Source: CAVROP01 sp050008495
Lineage (GTDB): Bacteria > Acidobacteriota > Terriglobia > UBA7540
Assembly (NCBI GenBank): GCA_050008495.1
Contig: JBEKMN010000003.1
Span: 112,924 to 176,923, forward strand
Length of the DNA stretch: 64,000 nt
Direction: 5' to 3'
Shown piece after piece: positions 24,021 through 32,333 of the stretch. The notes beneath the pieces were generated by a model that worked only from the letters and a program-made list of their open reading frames with translations, was not told the DNA's origin and searched no databases. Numbering within the stretch: position 1 is the first letter of the stretch; each line of letters begins with the position of its first letter. A program made the translations under genes and the position numbers.

Positions 24021-25638
24021 AAACCCCATCGCCATGCGGCAATCCCAGCTTGAATCGGAGCAAGTCATACTCGCGCATCGGCTTGAAGATTTCCGGCTCC
24101 TGAAATGGCCACAGTTGAGCCTTGGCGGCGTTTGACCCCGAAGCGTCGAGGATGCCGTTCACGGCCCGGCGAGCCGCTTCGTTGGCTCCTTCCATAGTTG
24201 CCAGGTCCGTATAGGTGCGTACGTAGTCCGACGCCAGGAAAAGGTTCGGTATTTCCGATGAAGCGTCGGGGCGGTACTGAAGCGAACCGGCGGGATTGAT
24301 CAGCAGAGGCTCCGCGTTGGTAGCGGAACTGGGATTCGGAAACTGGATATCAGGATCGAGAAACCACGTGACCAGGTTGCCGTCGCTGAGCGACTCACGA
24401 CCACCGGTATTCAAGTGCGTCTTGAGCTGGGCCCACGCCTCGGTTTTAATCTCCGCGGCGGTGCAACTCGTGGCTGGCTTGCCGTAAACAATCCCCGGCG
24501 TGTCCCAATCTGAAATATCGACGGAGAGGATGCCGCGCACGTTGCCGTCACCGAGACCGGCGAAATCAATTCCCGGCCAGAACTGCCTTTGAGAGATCGA
24601 AGTGAGCGCCCAAGGAGAGTCGAGATAGTTGGAATGGCCATGCACCAGAGGAACATCGTCTTTCAAATAGAATTGGATTCCGTTCATCCAGCGCGTTTCG
24701 AGCTTGTCGAGATGGGCGAGAGACGGCGCGGCGCTCTTGATGCCATCGGTCACGAGCCCCGTCATGATCTCCACAGGAAGCGCGCTCACGTAGTAGTCGG
24801 CCGTCACCGTGGAAGATATTCCGCCTTGTTCGACGAGCACTTTGCCGATGCGGCCGCCCTCGATCTCCAGCGAGCGCACCAGGGAGTTTCCCTGCAAACT
24901 GACTCCCAGCGACTGGAGGTACGCGATCCACGGGTCGATCCAGGCTTGGTTGGTGGGGCCGTTCAGAACGCGGTCGAATCCTCCCGGGCTACACATCAAC
25001 CCGAGCATGAGTTGCAGGTCGATGTAGCCCACGGTCCGCGTGCTGCTGATTTCCGCCTTCATCGCCACCAGCGATCGCGTCATGCCCTCGCCAAGATACT
25101 TCTGATAACTCACGGACTTATCCTTGGCAGCGATGAAATCCCACCAGGCAATGTTTTCATATTCGGCGAGCCGCCGCTCCTGGCAACTGGTTAGCAGCAC
25201 CAGCAGGCGATCGGTAAAGAACAGGAGTTCGTCATCCGGTATCCCCAGGTTGGCGAAGAGAGACTTGAAGACGGTCGTCCAGTCGTCGAGGGTTTGAGGG
25301 AAGCGCGTGGGATCGAGGAAGGCGACTTGCCCCGTGCGCGCGATCTGCACGCGCGTCGAAAAAACCAGGTTGTCAAAAACCGATTTGTCGGCAGACGGAA
25401 TGCGCTTCATGGAGTCCGGTAGGTGTTTGTAGAAGCTCGGGAAAAAACGGAACCCGTGCTCGCCGGGCAAGGGACTTCGGCCGGGTGTGGCCGAGTTCGG
25501 CACCGGGATGCTTCGCGCCTTGCCGCCGAAGTCGGGCCGACGCTCATAGACCACCACCTCGAACCCTCGCTCGGCAAGTTCCTGCGCCGCGCTCAGGCCT
25601 CCCACGCCACCACCCAGAACTGCGATTCGAGTGCTCAT
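24019..25638 (-). CDS. FAD-dependent amine-oxidase/phytoene-desaturase-like oxidoreductase
   Basis: A 539-aa flavoprotein. RIAVLGGGVGGLSAAQELAERG with VVYERRPDFGGKARS is the dinucleotide-binding and GG-motif start of the desaturase/hydroxysqualene-dehydroxylase group, and the C-terminal FAD motif reads NLFLASDYVRTYTDLATMEGANEAARRA. Export signals are absent. I use ATG 25638; the longer frame to 25686 runs into the GTAGGGGC repeat. It may act on a terpenoid or other hydrophobic substrate, in keeping with the adjacent GMC oxidoreductase fusion, whose stop lies 58 bases upstream. The substrate is unknown. Confidence 0.85.
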   Translation of the reverse strand: MSTRIAVLGGGVGGLSAAQELAERGFEVVVYERRPDFGGKARSIPVPNSATPGRSPLPGEHGFRFFPSFYKHLPDSMKRIPSADKSVFDNLVFSTRVQIARTGQVAFLDPTRFPQTLDDWTTVFKSLFANLGIPDDELLFFTDRLLVLLTSCQERRLAEYENIAWWDFIAAKDKSVSYQKYLGEGMTRSLVAMKAEISSTRTVGYIDLQLMLGLMCSPGGFDRVLNGPTNQAWIDPWIAYLQSLGVSLQGNSLVRSLEIEGGRIGKVLVEQGGISSTVTADYYVSALPVEIMTGLVTDGIKSAAPSLAHLDKLETRWMNGIQFYLKDDVPLVHGHSNYLDSPWALTSISQRQFWPGIDFAGLGDGNVRGILSVDISDWDTPGIVYGKPATSCTAAEIKTEAWAQLKTHLNTGGRESLSDGNLVTWFLDPDIQFPNPSSATNAEPLLINPAGSLQYRPDASSEIPNLFLASDYVRTYTDLATMEGANEAARRAVNGILDASGSNAAKAQLWPFQEPEIFKPMREYDLLRFKLGLPHGDGV

Positions 25639-25648
25639 AGGGTTTGTT

Positions 25649-25699
25649 GTAGGGGCGGCCCCCGTGGCCGCCCTGGACAACCACAAGGGCTGCCCCTAC
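25649..25699. repeat. 51-bp imperfect palindrome, GTAGGGGC family, overlapping a stop codon
   Basis: Nearly the same sequence as 13034-13085. On the minus strand its first bases supply the TAG stop (25696-25698) of the GMC-hydrolase fusion, so the repeat forms the last codon of that gene and fills the gap to the flavoprotein gene. Confidence 0.88.
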
Positions 25700-28600
25700 A
25701 GGGTCGCCTCCAAGTGCTCCACGATGAACGGATAAACATCATTCACGGCGTTCTTGCCGAAGATGCAGTCGATGTGCCCATAGCCCGGTATCACCTGCCG
25801 CTTGTAGAGGCTGCCGCCATTTGCCGCGGCCAGGTCATGCACGGTGATCTCGGTGCTTTCCGGTAAAAAGCATTCGTTCTCGGCCCCATGGATAAAGGTG
25901 ATGGGAATGGCCAGCCGGTCAAGGTGAGGCAGGTAAACATTCTTGCCGTCGAAGTCCACCAGGTGGCCGGTGTTGGCCAGGCGGGCAAGGTGGATAAAAG
26001 ACTTCATGTTGGCCACGCCGAACATTTCGTGCAGCGCGTCATGCGTCGGTTCATTCAGGTTGGCATGTTCGTAGAGCGGGGCGTACATGAAGGTGATGCG
26101 ATGGCACGTAGCGCTGGTACAGCGATTCTTGAGGTCCAACGGGTAAAGCTTCAGGCCTTCGTCATAGACCTTGGCCAGCAAGCTCTCGTGGCTGTCTACA
26201 TAAGCCGTGAGGCTTTCGATCCCCACGTCTTTGAGGAAAGACGGCAAGTGCAGGCCGGTCTTGAGGCGCGTGGCCAGAGGGGTGCGGAACCGGGTGGCGA
26301 TCTGCGAGGCCACGGCGGAACGCACACCCTTGAGCCCCGCCAGCATGGCCATGAAGAAGGTGGTGGAGCCCCAGCAATGGACCACCATCTGAACACTCTT
26401 CGCGCCGGTAAGTTCCAGGACCTTGGCCACCGCGGCGGGATAGTCCCTGGTCGCCACGTCGTCGCCGCTCGCTTGAAGCGTGGCGGCCGGCAGCGCGATG
26501 CTGGAACGGTAATCGAGCAGCCAGACGTCGTAGCCGCGAGCGAAAAGGTATTCGAGCAGATTGGTCTCAATGGTGTCGATGGAGAAGATCAGGCTCGAGA
26601 CGCCCAGCCCATGCGCGAGGATGACTGGACCCTTGGCGCCCCCCTGATAGCGAGTCAGGCGAAGCCCCACGCCATCTTCAGTCTTAAAGAACGCGACTTG
26701 CGGCACGCCCACCCGCAACGGACGCTTTTGGCGGGGCGGCGCATTCGCATTGAACACGCCGGGCTGGACGAATACATCTGCATAGGTGTCGAACAACGGA
26801 CCCAGAAAGAACCGCGCAAACCGCGCTCCCGCAGTAACGCGCTCTTCCAGGCTGCCCGCATTGATTATTTTCATGGTGGTCAGTTGGCGCGCGAAGTCCT
26901 CCGGCGCGATGTGGAGTATCCCTTTGCCCAAAATCGGGCTGGCCGCACTCTCGCCGTCGTAAATCGTGCTGTAAAGGGTGGAGGTTGCGGGCCAGACCTG
27001 AAAGACGGAGTCGGGATGCGTCACCTTGAATCCTTCGAAATAAAAGGTGCGCCCGTCTTTGCTAGCCATCTTCATGCGGTAACGCATGTTGTGGGTGTCC
27101 ACGTTATTCGCGTCGACGGTGAAAAGGTTGAAGCGCCCCTCGGCTACAGTGAGCGGTTGAGGGCAAATTGCCGGCGCCAGCACTGTCCCCGCCATGCGAG
27201 CTTCGTGCGCGGGATTGGAGATCATGTCGTCCAGGTCTTCACTCGCAATGGTGAGCGTGAACTGGAAGGGCGAGTTGTCAGTTTGGCCTTGTTCGTATCC
27301 GCGCTGGTAAATGGGGTCGAGTTGCAGCGATGGGGTAGGCGTCTTCGCTTGCGTCGAGAAATAACCCTTCATTGTCTCCGTGAACTCGACTCCGGCCTTG
27401 GCGGCCGCGGCCGCCTTGGCGGCAGACGGCAGGCGGTAGTCGATCTGCCAGCCTCGGTCCTGCGCCAGTAGCGCCATAGAGCGCTCCGCTACTGCCGAAA
27501 TGGTGAGCAGCGGATTGACGCCCAGCGGGGTGGGAATTACGGAACCATCGGCCACGTAAAGATTGTCATAAACGCCTGTGCCCGCGGTCCCTGAAAACAC
27601 CTGCCCTTTGTGGTTCACGACTCCGCCGCCCGCGTCGTCCGCCATCACGCATCCTCCCAACGGATGCACGGTGGTCAGGTTTTTGTGAAGCAGCTTGTTC
27701 CAAAGCGGATTGTGAACAAACACACCGCCCAGAGCCTCCGTGGCCTGTTTCAAGCGGGCGTTCACTTTCTCAAAGATGGGCTGGCTGCCGACGCCGGGCC
27801 AGCTCAGCGCAAGGTTGCCTTTCGCATCGAGGCTCATGCGTCCGGCACCATTGTCGTGGGTCATCACCAGGTAAGTCTGAGAGTGATTGACGGCGCCCTG
27901 GTAAGGTCCCTCGAATTCCGCCAAAAGTTCCCGCTCCCTTTCCTCGATGAGTTCCGTGCCTGCCACCGGCTCAACCGTGCCGGCGACGGCCGCGGCGGCT
28001 GCAAATGCAGCCGGGAGGAACGCGCCCAGCGCTCCGGGAGGCGATCCTTCTTCAGCGACCATCCCGTCGGTGAGGACCGGCCGATGCCGCATGTCGATAA
28101 TCCCCGTGATGCATGGCCCCACGGGGGGTATCTCGCCGGCCTGATGATGCCCCCAACCCACTCCGTTGATCACCTGCGCGGTGTCGTATCCGAAGCCGAG
28201 TACGTCTCCATTCCCAGTAAAGTTTTCGCCCAGCCGATTTGACAACGAAAGGCCGTGCTGCGCCGAACGGAGCAGAATCTCAGTGGAGCCGAGCGTGCCC
28301 GCGCCTAGCACAACGAGGTCAGCAGTGACTGCGACATTCGGAGCTTTGAACTTCTCCCGCCCCACTCCCAACAGTTCGCATTGCACGAGCCATTGGTGGT
28401 TCTTGCGCTCGAGCCAACGCACGGAAACTCCGGTAAAGATTTCCGCGCCATGATTGACCGCATCAGGCAGGTAGTTCATGATCAGGGTGTTCTTGGCCGC
28501 AAAGTTGCATCCTGTAACGCAATCTCCACAATTCGCGCATTTGTGCTGTTCCACGCCCACATGGTTCGGGCCCTCCAGCGTGAAGTTGACGTTAACCGGC

Positions 28601-29160
28601 GGGCGGTAAAACTTCTGGCCCAAATGCTGCGCCGACTTTTCGAGCGCGCTCAGCTTCGGCAGTTCCGGCCCGTCCTGAGGATAGGGATTGGGTTTGAGCA
28701 TCTCTTCGGCCAGCGCGTATGCTTTCTCGAGCGGCGTGGCGTGGTCGATCTCAAGCGTCTGGTCCACAGGTTTCGGGTTGCGAAGCTCGCGCGGCCAGCG
28801 CGGGTTGTCGAAGACTCGAGGCTCCGCGCGCAGAGCTACATTGGCATTGACCAGAGATGTCCCGCCCAGGCCGCAGCCCACAAACACGTTGATGTCCGGA
28901 TGAATGTGAAAGTCGTAGAGTCCGGTTCGCGAACCCACTTGCGGGACCTCCGGCGTGTGCGACTGCATTTCGCCGACGGCTTCCGTCGATCGGTTCGGAT
29001 ATTCACCGGGCTGGAATTCCCGCCCGCGTTCGAGCACGCACACCAGCTTGCCCGCCCGGGCCAACCGCGAGGCGGCGATTGCGGCCCCATATCCGGACCC
29101 GATCACAACCACCTGGTAGTATTCTTTGAGGGTTTCTAGGGGTGACGCCAATCGAGCCAT
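25696..29160 (-). CDS. GMC oxidoreductase fused to an alpha/beta hydrolase
   Basis: A 1154-aa protein. Residues 1-570 are a cholesterol-oxidase-like GMC flavoenzyme: VVVIGSGYGAAIAASRLARA (17-36), VGCGLGGTSLVNANVAL, a ferredoxin-like CANCGDCVTGC (Cys 208, 211, 214, 218), then HPLGGCVMAD and the C-terminal VNPLLTISAVAERS. Residues about 620-800 form a domain also found in the GMC protein at 40781. Residues about 830-1154 are an alpha/beta hydrolase (VILAHGLG; elbow VHCWGS with Cys near 929 in place of Ser; His in GYGHID near 1129). ATG 29160 has GGAGGG upstream. No export signal. It probably oxidises a sterol- or terpenoid-like alcohol and hydrolyses an ester or lactone, the latter part inferred. 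Confidence 0.88.
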   Translation of the reverse strand: MARLASPLETLKEYYQVVVIGSGYGAAIAASRLARAGKLVCVLERGREFQPGEYPNRSTEAVGEMQSHTPEVPQVGSRTGLYDFHIHPDINVFVGCGLGGTSLVNANVALRAEPRVFDNPRWPRELRNPKPVDQTLEIDHATPLEKAYALAEEMLKPNPYPQDGPELPKLSALEKSAQHLGQKFYRPPVNVNFTLEGPNHVGVEQHKCANCGDCVTGCNFAAKNTLIMNYLPDAVNHGAEIFTGVSVRWLERKNHQWLVQCELLGVGREKFKAPNVAVTADLVVLGAGTLGSTEILLRSAQHGLSLSNRLGENFTGNGDVLGFGYDTAQVINGVGWGHHQAGEIPPVGPCITGIIDMRHRPVLTDGMVAEEGSPPGALGAFLPAAFAAAAAVAGTVEPVAGTELIEERERELLAEFEGPYQGAVNHSQTYLVMTHDNGAGRMSLDAKGNLALSWPGVGSQPIFEKVNARLKQATEALGGVFVHNPLWNKLLHKNLTTVHPLGGCVMADDAGGGVVNHKGQVFSGTAGTGVYDNLYVADGSVIPTPLGVNPLLTISAVAERSMALLAQDRGWQIDYRLPSAAKAAAAAKAGVEFTETMKGYFSTQAKTPTPSLQLDPIYQRGYEQGQTDNSPFQFTLTIASEDLDDMISNPAHEARMAGTVLAPAICPQPLTVAEGRFNLFTVDANNVDTHNMRYRMKMASKDGRTFYFEGFKVTHPDSVFQVWPATSTLYSTIYDGESAASPILGKGILHIAPEDFARQLTTMKIINAGSLEERVTAGARFARFFLGPLFDTYADVFVQPGVFNANAPPRQKRPLRVGVPQVAFFKTEDGVGLRLTRYQGGAKGPVILAHGLGVSSLIFSIDTIETNLLEYLFARGYDVWLLDYRSSIALPAATLQASGDDVATRDYPAAVAKVLELTGAKSVQMVVHCWGSTTFFMAMLAGLKGVRSAVASQIATRFRTPLATRLKTGLHLPSFLKDVGIESLTAYVDSHESLLAKVYDEGLKLYPLDLKNRCTSATCHRITFMYAPLYEHANLNEPTHDALHEMFGVANMKSFIHLARLANTGHLVDFDGKNVYLPHLDRLAIPITFIHGAENECFLPESTEITVHDLAAANGGSLYKRQVIPGYGHIDCIFGKNAVNDVYPFIVEHLEATL

Positions 29161-29217
29161 GCAGCCCTCCGGAAAGTCGAGAGTCAAAAGTCAAGAGTCG
29201 AGGAGTCGCGTTCACGG

Positions 29218-29270
29218 GTGGCGCAGACGTGCCAGAGTACGGCACGTCTCGGCACGTCTGCGCCACCCTC
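29218..29270. repeat. Inverted repeat with GTGGCGCAGACGTGCC arms
   Basis: The arms GTGGCGCAGACGTGCC and GGCACGTCTGCGCCAC are exact complements, with a third GGCACGTCT copy between them. It fills the space between the metallophosphoesterase and the GMC fusion genes. Confidence 0.88.
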
Positions 29271-29311
29271 GGGAGCCAGACGCTCCCGCCCCGGCGGACG
29301 AGACGCCGGCG

Positions 29312-30655
29312 CTACATCGACTGCTCGTACATCGGCGTGTCTTCGTCGCTGTCCTGGTAGTACGAGACCTTGCCTGAGGTGCCGTCGAGATCGATGATAG
29401 CGTAACCGTGGTTGCAGATCCCACCGGTGGTGTCCAGTCTAATGGGATTGCCGTCGTCGCCCTTGATCAAGGGAACGTCAGGGTGCTTCGGCACCTTGAC
29501 GACCTCGTCGATCCCCACCGGGAACGCTCCATGGCCGAGGCAGCAGCTCCGCGCCAGGTTCATGTAAGAGTCGTAAAGCACGAAGTCGTGCTCATGACCC
29601 CAGATCCAGTGAGTCAACTTCGGCAACAGGGGACCGAGTTGAGACGCCAGACGCATGTTTACTTCCTGTCCGTCGATGCTGTCGAAGGCAGTAAAGAGCT
29701 GATGGTGTGAAAGCAGCGCGGTCTTGCGGCCGCCGGCATTGTTCACCTTGTCGGTGAGCCACGTGACCTCGGTGTCCTGTAAATACGTTGCCCCAGCCCC
29801 TCCGCCTGCCGGATTGTGGTCGTGGTAACCCGTATCGATGGCAATGAACTGCCAATTGGCGTTGCGAAGGCAAAAGTAGCTGGCAGGCTGGCCGAGCTGC
29901 TGAATCAGTTGGTAATAAGCAACGCCGCCGGAGTACATGTCGTGATTGCCCGCAAGTGTGAAGGTGGGAATGCGGTCGAGCTTGTCGCCGAGGTTTAGAA
30001 CCTGTTGCCAGATGGTCAGAAAGTAACTGCTTATCTCGAACTGGGTACCGGCATAGTAGATGTCGCCGAGGTGGATGACCACGTCCGGCTTCTTGTCAGC
30101 AATCTGCCGCAGCACCAGCCTGGCGGCGTCTTGACCGGTCCCCCAGTCGCCGACAATCGCCACCCTGGCTTTGTCCGGCAGCTTGCCGTCGATGACAAAA
30201 TCGCTCAGGTTCTTATAAACGATGTACGGAATCTGTTTTTGCTGGGCGACGAAATACTCGGCGTACTTGGCGGCGGCTTCTGAATATCTGGGGTCGCAGT
30301 CGCCGAACTTGGCAAGCTCTTCTTTGTATCGCTCCTCGTCGGCTTGGTTTCCCACAATCTTCGCCTTCGCCAGTTTGAGCGCCGTGAGGGAACAGAAGCC
30401 GGCGGTTTGGGCCAGCCCCTCGGTGGCCGGATGTTCCGCGGTGGCGGCTGAAACGGGCGCACCCGTGTCAACTTGCGTGCAATAGGCGATGGCTTCGGAG
30501 GACATCGAGTCGAGATCCTCGGGTCGCCCTGCGGCGACCTGCGCTGCGCCTACGTCCTCGACCTGCGTACCGGCGGCAGCTTGAGCTTCAACTTCACCAA
30601 CTGCGGCCTGCCATATTGAAAGCTCGGGATCGTGAAACTGCTTGAAACGCGACAT
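29312..30655 (-). CDS. Calcineurin-like metallophosphoesterase
   Basis: A 447-aa dinuclear-metal phosphoesterase. All five signature blocks appear in order: GDWGTG, HLGDIYYAG, GNHDMYSGG, LLSHHQ and GHEHDF. An N-terminal extension of about 150 residues, rich in Ala, Glu and Gln, precedes the catalytic domain and is not recognised. There is no signal peptide. The overall pattern resembles purple-acid-phosphatase or Icc-like enzymes; the substrate could be a phosphomonoester or a cyclic nucleotide. It is co-directional with the GMC fusion but separated by the 29218-29270 repeat, so a shared transcript is possible but not shown. Confidence 0.88.
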   Translation of the reverse strand: MSRFKQFHDPELSIWQAAVGEVEAQAAAGTQVEDVGAAQVAAGRPEDLDSMSSEAIAYCTQVDTGAPVSAATAEHPATEGLAQTAGFCSLTALKLAKAKIVGNQADEERYKEELAKFGDCDPRYSEAAAKYAEYFVAQQKQIPYIVYKNLSDFVIDGKLPDKARVAIVGDWGTGQDAARLVLRQIADKKPDVVIHLGDIYYAGTQFEISSYFLTIWQQVLNLGDKLDRIPTFTLAGNHDMYSGGVAYYQLIQQLGQPASYFCLRNANWQFIAIDTGYHDHNPAGGGAGATYLQDTEVTWLTDKVNNAGGRKTALLSHHQLFTAFDSIDGQEVNMRLASQLGPLLPKLTHWIWGHEHDFVLYDSYMNLARSCCLGHGAFPVGIDEVVKVPKHPDVPLIKGDDGNPIRLDTTGGICNHGYAIIDLDGTSGKVSYYQDSDEDTPMYEQSM

Positions 30656-30679
30656 GAGTTAGCTCCTTTTTTCTCATCG

Positions 30680-30828
30680 TGGTGCGGGCGTCCCGCCCGC
30701 TGTCGCGCGGGCATCTTGCCCGCGCCAGTCATCTGCGGCGGCGGACCTGCTGTGTCATACCATGGCTAAGCTCGCCCTGAGCGGGAGCGGGACGCTCCCG
30801 GGACAGCGGGCGAGACGCCCGCACCACA
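30680..30828. repeat. Cluster of GCGGGCG/CGCCCGC palindromes
   Basis: Two neighbouring elements (30680-30726 and 30779-30828), each made of two hairpin-forming GCGGGCG...CGCCCGC units, in opposite orientation to one another, so that the whole block is a larger inverted repeat. It fills the spacer between the metallophosphoesterase and S8 peptidase genes. Confidence 0.85.
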
Positions 30829-30831
30829 GCG

Positions 30832-32199
30832 TTAAACCGACATCATCGCCCGCAGCAAATCCACCATACCCGCGCCTTGGTAGGCGCGGTCGCGCCCCAG
30901 GTCCGTGGCCGTCTTTATGAAGATTCGTTTTACGTTCTCCGGATCTCCCCGGTATTCGCGGTGTCCGGAAAGAAATGCCGCGATGACTCCTGAAACGTGC
31001 GGCGCGGCGGCGCTGGTGCCGCTCGCTTCCTTGTATTCGTAACCCTGCTCAGGATGGGCATGGCAAGAGATGATCTTCTCGCCCGGCGCCACCAAGTCGG
31101 GCTTCATCCTGCCATCCGCCGTTGGTCCCTTCGACGAAAAGTAAGAAACTCCATAACGATGCGGAGCGCTCTTGTGGACCGAGCCGACCGAGATGGCCGC
31201 TTCCGTGTTGGCGGGATCGGTAATCGAGGAGACCACAGTTACCGGCTCCGGCTCTCCAGTGCTCATGATTGTCTTGCCGTAGCCCCAGTTGCCGCAGGAA
31301 ATGACCACAATCAGCCCGGAGTCCACCGCCCGCGTTACTTCCTGGCACAACGGGCTGTACCCGCAGCCGTAGCTTTGCGGGTCGAAAGGGTAGCCAAGGC
31401 TCATGTTGGCGCCATCGACGCGGATAGCGAGGCTGGAATCGTTCAGTTTGCGCAAGTATTCCAGGCCGCGGATCGCTGCCGAGGCTGAACCCGTCCCATC
31501 GTCACTGAGAACCTTGATGTTCAGGAGTTTGGCCAGCGGCGCTACGCCGGAGGGGCAGGCTTCGAGTTCGGTCAACTGCGGCGCGTCGCCCTGCTCTTCC
31601 TGGTAGGTGGCGGCGTGGTAGGGCTTGCCTTCCGGCCAGGTTGGGGCAACGCCGGCAATAATGCCGGCAACGTGCGTGCCGTGGCCTTCGCGGTCTTCGA
31701 GCGTGTCGGAACTCGAGAAGTTCTTGCTGAGAGTGCCGTCGACGGTGTTCAGAGCGGCAAAATGGGGATGAGCGGCGTTGATTCCAGTGTCCAGCACCGC
31801 CCACGTGATCCCCTTGCCGCGGGCCTCAAAGGTTCGCCAGCACGACGTGGCCTTCACGGTATCGACAGAACTGAGCAGGTGGCCGTAGGTCGTCTCGTCT
31901 TTCCAAATCTGATAGACATATTGCCGCAACTGGGCAAGTTTCTGGATATCCTCGGGGAAAAGCGAGGCGAACACGTAGAAGTCGCTTTCGCTCACCTGAT
32001 CGGTCTTGTCGCGCAGAAACTCTTTGACTTGCGATTTCGATTCCTGGATTCCCGCCAAGGAAGCCGCGCCGGGATCCCTCAGTGAAATAATTACCGGAAT
32101 GCGTTGCCGTTCCTGCCCCTGTTGCGCGTCCATCTCATTCTGGATGGAACGAGCTATCACGAATTTCTTCATGCTGGGGCGATGGGTCTTATTCCCCAT
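30832..32199 (-). CDS. S8 family subtilisin-like serine peptidase
   Basis: A 455-aa subtilase with a short propeptide-like N-terminal region (about 1-110). Catalytic Asp in AVLDTGINAAHP, His in REGHGTHVAGIIAG and Ser in ASGTSAAAPHVSGVIAA are all intact, and the oxyanion Asn is probably in VVISCGNWGYG. There is no classical signal peptide (MGNKTHRPSMKKFVIARS). ATG 32199 is preferred; the open frame reaches 32277, but that part is AT-rich leader sequence. It is the second protease of the island, next to a 725-aa unknown. It may mature or degrade its neighbours, a guess from proximity only. Confidence 0.9.
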   Translation of the reverse strand: MGNKTHRPSMKKFVIARSIQNEMDAQQGQERQRIPVIISLRDPGAASLAGIQESKSQVKEFLRDKTDQVSESDFYVFASLFPEDIQKLAQLRQYVYQIWKDETTYGHLLSSVDTVKATSCWRTFEARGKGITWAVLDTGINAAHPHFAALNTVDGTLSKNFSSSDTLEDREGHGTHVAGIIAGVAPTWPEGKPYHAATYQEEQGDAPQLTELEACPSGVAPLAKLLNIKVLSDDGTGSASAAIRGLEYLRKLNDSSLAIRVDGANMSLGYPFDPQSYGCGYSPLCQEVTRAVDSGLIVVISCGNWGYGKTIMSTGEPEPVTVVSSITDPANTEAAISVGSVHKSAPHRYGVSYFSSKGPTADGRMKPDLVAPGEKIISCHAHPEQGYEYKEASGTSAAAPHVSGVIAAFLSGHREYRGDPENVKRIFIKTATDLGRDRAYQGAGMVDLLRAMMSV

Positions 32200-32333
32200 A
32201 CGGTGCCTCGCCTGTTGATTGTTATGCCCTGAACTGTGACGACGAATGTTGCTAGATGCGTATTGTTTATAACACAACTACCCCGGCGGGGGCAACACTT
32301 GTGGATGCCCGAGGGCGTCGACAGAGCCCGCCC

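Noticed and set aside
25888..27471. 527-codon plus-strand frame opposite the GMC-hydrolase fusion
   Set aside because: It lies wholly antisense to a gene with clear GMC and hydrolase motifs; the long antisense frame follows from GC-rich third positions.
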